This document shows, piece after piece, positions 60,189 through 64,000 of a stretch of DNA of 64,000 bases. Both the position numbers and the translations under genes were made by a program. Numbering within the stretch: position 1 is the first letter of the stretch; each line of letters starts with the position of its first letter. Source of the stretch: Apodemus sylvaticus (taxonomy: Eukaryota; Chordata; Mammalia; Rodentia; Muridae). Location: positions 88,573,835 to 88,637,834 of the forward strand of contig NC_067483.1 of NCBI RefSeq assembly GCF_947179515.1, written 5' to 3'. The notes below the pieces were generated by a model. It was not told the origin of the DNA. It saw only the letters and a list, made by a program, of their open reading frames with translations, and did no database searches.

Positions 60189-60377
60189 GGGCTGGAGAGA
60201 TGGCTCAGCGGTTAAGAGCACCGAATGCTCTTCTGAGGGTCCCGAGTTCAAATCCCAGCAACCACATGGTGGCTCACAACCATCTGTAATGAGATTTGAT
60301 GCCCTCTTCTGGTGTGTCTGAAGACAGCTACAGTGTACTTACTCATAATAAATAAATCTTAAAAAAAAAAAAAAACA
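60189..60377 (+). mobile_element. B2 SINE (near consensus)
   Basis: Nearly every B2 block is intact from GGCTGGAGAGATGGCTCAGC to AATAAATAAATCTT and a pure A tail. It lies about 250 bp before the Degs1-like exon 2 acceptor. Confidence 0.95.
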
Positions 60378-60632
60378 CAGAGGTCATGAGGATTAATTTC
60401 AATGTTATTTTTTGAGATTTGGGACTTTGTCATTAGATCTTTGACACAGTTTCAGTTACCAGAGTGCGTGCTTTCAGGAAGGTGCTTTTACAATAAGTTC
60501 TCTTACCCACTGACCCATCTCCCCAACTCCTTTAACTATAATTTCTTCAATGTGTTCACTTCAATATACTTGATGACAATTATAATTACACTAATCTCCA
60601 CTTAATGACTCTTGTATTTTCTTTTCTTACAG

Positions 60633-61375
60633 CAAAGTATCCGGAGATAAAGTCCTTGATGAAACCCAACCCTGACCTGATCTGGATCATAGTCGTGATG
60701 CTTCTCGTCCAGTTGGCTTCATTTTACTTAGTCAAAGACTTGGACTGGAAATGGGTCCTATTTTGTGCCTATGTATTTGGTGGCACTATTAACCACTCAC
60801 TAATTATAGGTTCTCATGAGATCTCTCATAATTTCCCCTTTGGCCACCACAAGGCGCTGTGGAACCGCTGGTTTGGAATATTTGCTAACCTCCCTATTGG
60901 GATTCCATACTCGGTTTCCTTTAAGAGATACCACATGGATCACCACCGCTACCTCGGGGCTGACGGCATCGATGTGGGTGTTCCTCATGATCTCGAGCGC
61001 TGGTTCTTCTGCACCGCTTTCAGGAAGCTTGTCTGGATTGCTTTGCAGCCTCTCTTTATTATTTTTAGACCTCTACTTATTAACCCCAAACCAGTTTCTT
61101 ATCTGGAAATCATCAATGCTGTTGTTCAGATCACTTTTGACATTTTAGTTTACTATGTTTGGGGAATTAAATCTTTAGTCTACATGCTGGCAGCCTCGCT
61201 GCTTGGTCTGGGTTTGCACCCAATTTCTGGCAATCTTGTAGGGGACCATTTCATGTTCTTAAAGGAGCATGAAACATACTCCTATTACGGGCCTCTGAAC
61301 TTATTCATCTTCAATGTGGGCTATCATAACGAACACCATGACTTCCCCAACATTCCTGGAAAAGACCTGCCCTTG
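60633..61375 (+). CDS. Degs1l: Degs1-like gene, coding exon 2 with three histidine boxes
   Basis: The exon follows the acceptor TTTTCTTACAG and adds 743 bp in frame with exon 1 (residues 28-275), ending CTG CCC TTG before a GTAAGT donor. It encodes four to six membrane segments and the di-iron histidine boxes HEISH (89-93), HMDHH (128-132) and HNEHH (259-263), all intact. The remaining C terminus (about 48 residues in DEGS1) is on an exon beyond the window. Compared with mouse DEGS1 it has several changes around 136-150 (GADGIDVGVPHDLER against a more acidic DEGS1 loop) and 229-232. The expected role is a sphingolipid delta-4 desaturase or a relative with shifted substrate use. The uninterrupted frame over 275 residues argues against a pseudogene. 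Confidence 0.93.
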
Positions 61376-61629
61376 GTAAGTAAAGTGGTAAATATTTTCA
61401 TTTCTAATAGCTATATAATTCAAATTAGTCTTCACTTGCTCATTGTTTAATGAAAGTTAGTACATTTAGTAACCAATTCTGCTCATCAAAATGAAACTCA
61501 AAGCATAATATCATCTAATATCTGACAGGCTAGTTTGACCAAGGATACAATCTTTTAGATCCTAAAGCTCAGGATTCAGAAGTATTGGAAGATTTGTAAA
61601 AGTCTGTTATGCAGTAAAATAACTCTGTC

Positions 61630-61910
61630 TCCGTTACTGTTCTATTGCTTTGAAGAGACACCATGACCAAGGCAACTTAGAAAAGAAAGCATTTAACTGG
61701 GGCCTTGACACAGTATCGTGGGGTTAGGCCCTGATCATTATGGCAGTGAGTGTGGCAGCAGGCAGGGAGGCATGGTGCTGAGTGAAACTGGGCCTGGCGT
61801 GAGCTTCTGAAACCTCCAATCCCACCCTGCCGTGACACACCTTCTCAAATACAGCCACATTTCCTGATCCTTCATATGGGGACCATTTTCATTCAGTCAT
61901 CACAGACTCA
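61630..61910 (-). mobile_element. Rodent LTR-like interspersed repeat
   Basis: 'ctgttctattgctttgaagagacaccatgaccaaggcaac' and 'ggcagcaggcagggaggcatggtgctg' match the family of 56980-57770. It is truncated relative to that copy. Confidence 0.65.
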
Positions 61911-62785
61911 GAATTAGACATCAAATCCTTCTGTGATGTGAGGAGCAGTCTGAGCTTGAGGAACTCTTGTCACTTAAATTAGTGGGCTTCGCCAAGATGG
62001 CGTGCTGGCATGTGAAATAGCGTTACTCCTTTGTGACAATGCAGTACACAGTCACATGGTGCTAGTTGATTTGTCCATGAGAACCATGAAATCCTAAGTT
62101 TTCTGAAAAAACGGGTAGACATTTGTTTGCAATGCTCTATTATGTTCCTGGCACGGACCATCACTTCGCCCTTGCACAGGCTTGTATAATGTATGGTAGT
62201 TCAGTGTTGTGTGCTTTGTAGAGTGACACCTTTTGGAAACATACATTGAGATATTGAGGGATGAAACACCAGTGTTAAATTCTCTGGAAATCATGCATGC
62301 CATCTCCAACCTCATCTCAATGGGTTCCACTAGGAGAAGAAGAAGAAGAAGGCGGCTGTGTCTTATGCAGACTGACATTACAGAGGGTAACTGTGTTCAG
62401 CTAACTGTCAGTTACCTGCGTCACACCTTCAAACTGGTGAAGGGTGCATGAGAGCTGTTTGGTGATTCTTTCAACTGTTTGATGGGATTTACATTTTTAC
62501 AATAAAGTATTTGAGGAAAGAAGCCGGCACCTGTGTGGCTGTAACCTTGAGCATGTGTAATATGACACTAGCCTCCAATGCCTTGGTGTCAATCTGCCCT
62601 GAATCTCTAGTGTGGCTTTTGTTGATCTCTGCTGTGACTGGTCAGGTGAATTTTTATTTTAAGGACATTTTGTTGTGCATGGATGAATGCCTGCATGCAT
62701 GTGTGGGCCACGTGCTTATTAGGTGTTCAGGAAAGGCGGAGGAAGTGACATATACCCTGAACTGGAGTTACAGACCCTTGTGAGC

Positions 62786-62872
62786 TGTCACATGGGTGCT
62801 GAGAACTGAACTCAAGCCCTCTACAAGAATGGAAGGTGCTCCTAACTGCTGAGCCATCTCTCTAGCCTAGAA
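62786..62872 (-). mobile_element. B2/B3 SINE fragment, reverse
   Basis: The minus strand starts GGCTAGAGAGATGGCTCAGC and continues with B3-like sequence. Only the head is present. Confidence 0.7.
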
Positions 62873-63576
62873 TTTTTATTTTTTTTTTAAGTAGGTCTAC
62901 CCAAGAGACAAAGTTGGTAATATTTTGAACAAGCAATTTGTTCCAACATAAGCTATGTGGAAAAGAATGTGTGACTTTCTGTAGCCCTTTGGATACTGAA
63001 ACTTCAGTTTAGACATCTTGACTTAAGGCCCATGGTACGCCCACAACTATTCAAGTCCCTCTTTCTTTATGCTTTCTTCTTTTTCTGAGCTAATCTTACA
63101 AACAACCCTATCTTTCACTAGTCCAGATTTCCTTGCTCTTTCTATGATTTATATCTAGGGACTTCGTACTTTGTTTCTTATCTATTTCCTGTCATTTATT
63201 ACAGTCAACTAAAGTAGTTACATCTGTGTAGCTATGAAATGATTGCTGGCGATGCAATAATAAAATTGGTATTTTGTTTGTTCCTTTGCTTGTTTGTGTT
63301 CCTAGAGATGAAACCATGGCCGCAGGCATGCTAGGCAAACATGGTATCGCTGAGCTACCCCTCCGACTCTTCTGACTTGTACTGACTTTATTAAAGTGTA
63401 ACTTGTATACAATGCTGGGTTCGATGGCATACACTTTTGATTCCAGTACCTGGGAGGTCTCCAAGTTCAAAGTTAGTCTGGTCTACAGAGCTATTTTCAG
63501 GACAGCTAGGCTACACAGAGAAACTCTGTCTGGAAAAAAAAAACCAAAATACTTATATCTGTATCTATACACATTG

Positions 63577-63600
63577 TGTGTGTGTGTGTGTGTGTGTGTA
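63577..63600. repeat. (GT)n microsatellite
   Basis: About 12 GT units adjoining a B1-like fragment (about 63415-63545). Confidence 0.9.
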
Positions 63601-64000
63601 CATGCGCACACGCACCCATATTTCATGGAGTGTGTATGGGAGTCAAAGGACAGCTTTCTAGAGTTGGTTCTGTTCTTGCATCCTGTGGATTCTGGGATTG
63701 GATTCAGATCTTCAGGGTTGGCAGTAAGTACCTGTAACTACTCAGTGGTCCCATGGCTCACCTTTAAACAAACATTTTCCATGTTCTCACAACTTTATAA
63801 AGGACATACTCATCCAGAGTTTATGACAGCCTCTGACTTGTATTGGACAAATTGCTTATAACTTCTCTAAGATTTATAACCCATATATAATGTTGAGAAC
63901 TTAATTGTTTTCTACCATATGTCCTTTATATGTTTATAATTTATCATCATTCGCATCTTCCTGGTTGCTAACTATACATTCAGTCTTAATTAATATCTTA

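Larger units (their letters stand above)
53733..60632 (+). other. Degs1-like intron 1
   Basis: A 6.9-kb intron with GTGAGA donor and TTTTCTTACAG acceptor. It contains (CA)n at 54163, (CT)n at 54485, the GGCA array, several SINEs and unannotated sequence. Minus-strand ORFs at about 54.7-55.3 kb are followed by AATAAA motifs but match nothing I recognise. Confidence 0.7.
61376..64000 (+). other. Degs1-like intron 2 (partial)
   Basis: I looked for the final DEGS1 exon (the segment beginning VRKIASEYYDDLPHYN) and did not find it before the window end. The stretch holds an LTR-like repeat at 61630-61910, a reverse SINE near 62790-62870 and (GT)n at 63577-63600. Confidence 0.65.

Noticed and set aside
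60189..60377. tRNA gene
   Set aside because: The tRNA-like A and B boxes belong to a B2 SINE head; the body and A tail are SINE and there is no cloverleaf end.
61985..62520. Possible processed gene ending in ACAATAAAG
   Set aside because: No frame reads through without stops and I cannot name a parent; the poly(A)-like motif alone is weak.

Overview
The window is nuclear DNA from a murine rodent. B1, B2/B3 and B4 SINEs are dense, several B2 copies look young and end in A-rich tails, and there is an Lx/L1-type LINE, MaLR-type LTRs and long simple repeats. The two recognisable loci are microsomal epoxide hydrolase (Ephx1) and a dihydroceramide desaturase paralogue (Degs1-like), both on the + strand. 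The predicted Ephx1 protein mixes residues I associate with mouse and with rat, and rat-type ID elements are not evident. I therefore do not assign a species beyond a Mus-like murine.

Layout: 1-2138 holds the last three coding exons (the first one partial) of an upstream Ephx1 copy, called copy A here. Its 3' flank to about 9505 is a diverged duplicate of 31590-35622. From 9506 to about 16140 the DNA is non-genic and repeat-rich and includes two inverted LTR-like copies. A GC-box cluster at 16160-16390 is a candidate promoter and noncoding first exon. A complete Ephx1 coding sequence (copy B) runs from 23995 to 33740 in eight coding exons, all with GT-AG introns, giving a predicted 456 residues. 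Its second intron (between the first and second coding exons) carries a minisatellite of about 45 units of 35/36 bp. From 35623 to about 53600 lie a 660-bp purine tract, SINEs, a hAT-type DNA element, and a broken L1 (about 40.1-48.1 kb) into which a two-LTR, ERVL-like element with a 5-bp target duplication has inserted. The first two coding exons of a Degs1-like gene are at 53651-53732 and 60633-61375. The final exon is not in the window.

Most notable observation: copy B has cysteine at codon 374, where microsomal epoxide hydrolases carry the proton-donor tyrosine. The other catalytic residues (Asp226, Tyr299, Glu404, His431) are kept. The upstream copy A retains Tyr374. The substitutions between the copies cluster around this site. 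The locus may therefore be a tandem Ephx1 pair in which the downstream member has altered or lost canonical activity. The Degs1-like gene keeps all three histidine boxes but lacks the N-terminal glycine that is myristoylated in DEGS1.

Limits: exon calls rest on conserved protein sequence and splice consensus read by eye. Repeat boundaries are approximate and repeat family names are from memory.
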